A DNA stretch of 31,174 nucleotides from a virus: positions 1 to 31,174 of IMG/VR virus record IMGVR_UViG_3300049255_000589. One strand, written 5' to 3'. This document shows, one piece after another, positions 30,539 to 31,174 of this stretch. Made by a program: the position numbers and the translations under genes. How positions within the stretch are numbered: position 1 is the stretch's first letter; each line of letters starts with the position of its first letter. The notes below the pieces were generated by a model. That model was given only the letters and a program-made list of their open reading frames with translations, was not told where the DNA came from and did not search any database.

Positions 30539-31174
30539 TTAAAAGCACTCATCGTCGTTCGCCACATCGCAGGCCGGTCCAAATATCTTCTCGTCTTGCG
30601 ACGGAGGAAACAACGGAAAGTGTCTGTCCTTCTCCGGATAAAGGCTGCTGGCTTCATCCATCACAATGCCGCTGTGCAAATCATTCGCTGCTAACACCAC
30701 ATACCGCAAAGCGAATTTGTTGTTGCCTATCTTCCGGACCAGAATGGCTTCGTTCCAATACCCATTCGATGCCGCTAGCTCTATCCTGAAAAGCACGTTG
30801 GATTTGTCCGGCACGACGACGTGCGTCAGCTCTCGATACAGCGTTTGCGCAATGTCATGATGATCTATCCTGCTCCACTCCTTAGCGAAGAGGGGCGATA
30901 GGTAGTCATCGTAGTCCTTGGGGCCCGAGATCGGCTTCGAGACTCTGACGGTAATGTGAGTGAGCGCTACATCGCTTTGCCACATCAATAGCCCCATCGA
31001 CCCCTTCTTAATCTTGTTGGGGTCGAGCGTCCATAGGTGAAAATATAACTTCCTCTTCGAAAGGGGAAGCCCTAGGTCCCAATTCCCGTAGCTGAGATCA
31101 TCACTGACGCTTATAAAAGGAAATACTTCCCCACCGGTAATTCCGGTTAGGGTCTTATAGCCAAGGTCTTTGGA
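30539..31174 (-). CDS. Unrecognised protein, C-terminal 211 residues (runs off the window)
   Basis: The frame is open from the right edge to TAA at 30539. The ATG at 30997 seems only internal, since in-frame protein-like sequence continues upstream of it to the edge (SKDLGYKTLTGITGGEVFPF, then FHLWTLDPNKIKKGSMGLLM). The protein is a mix of helical and beta segments with no membrane helix or signal in the visible part, and it ends with an acidic tail (DEKIFGPACDVANDDECF). Its base composition looks less GC-rich than the virion genes. It may be a regulatory, moron or host gene; no family was recognised. Confidence 0.7.
   Translation of the reverse strand, partial: SKDLGYKTLTGITGGEVFPFISVSDDLSYGNWDLGLPLSKRKLYFHLWTLDPNKIKKGSMGLLMWQSDVALTHITVRVSKPISGPKDYDDYLSPLFAKEWSRIDHHDIAQTLYRELTHVVVPDKSNVLFRIELAASNGYWNEAILVRKIGNNKFALRYVVLAANDLHSGIVMDEASSLYPEKDRHFPLFPPSQDEKIFGPACDVANDDECF

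Overview
The window is the late (virion) region of a tailed phage or prophage with a contractile tail (myovirus morphology), probably infecting a GC-rich Gram-negative bacterium, most likely in the Pseudomonadota. The reasons are the high GC content, Shine-Dalgarno boxes of AAGGAG type, a P2-like baseplate set, Sec-type signal peptides and a small lipoprotein. I see no integrase, tRNA, rRNA, CRISPR array, insertion sequence or attachment site, so prophage and free phage cannot be separated here. The host genus cannot be fixed from the sequence.

Layout. Almost everything is transcribed on the minus strand, from the right edge to the left. 31174-30539: end of an unrecognised gene that runs off the window. 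30525-29559: a candidate promoter, a small ORF, a hairpin, and the terminase small subunit, which is broken by a one-base frameshift. 29162-29562: a two-gene plus-strand module (small protein plus HTH protein) wedged between the two terminase genes. 29024-22381: head module (terminase large subunit, portal, a repeat-rich protein, an acidic protein, protease-scaffold fusion with a nested scaffold start, major capsid protein) closed by a hairpin terminator. 22297-18994: small head protein, decoration-like protein, head-tail joining proteins and connectors. 18964-9033: the tail in order: sheath, tube, assembly chaperones with a -1 slippery site, a completion protein, tape measure, U-like protein, a 46-aa coupled ORF, X/LysM, D, V (spike), W, J and I. 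9017-605: adhesion and lysis region: a baseplate fibre, a coiled-coil membrane protein, a lysozyme-like protein, three consecutive proteins with Sec signal peptides (a small Cys-rich protein, a Gly-rich fibre, a beta-helix fibre), and an SGNH-hydrolase fibre. 577-1: a holin-like protein, a 39-aa lipoprotein and a small unknown.

How it works together. TerS/TerL package DNA through the portal into a capsid built from the major capsid protein on the scaffold and matured by the protease. Connector proteins join the head to a sheath-and-tube tail whose length is set by the tape measure. The D/V/W/J/I baseplate carries the fibres. Lysis is probably shared by the lysozyme-like protein and two membrane proteins.

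Most genes overlap or are separated by only a few bases (many ATGA or TGATG junctions), which points to translational coupling. No stretch without a gene exceeds about 300 bases; the longest gaps are 7183-7331, 29025-29161, 30160-30248, 30462-30538 and 22298-22380, and they are described below. The most unusual feature is the run of fibre-like virion proteins that carry clear secretion signals and are rich in cysteine.
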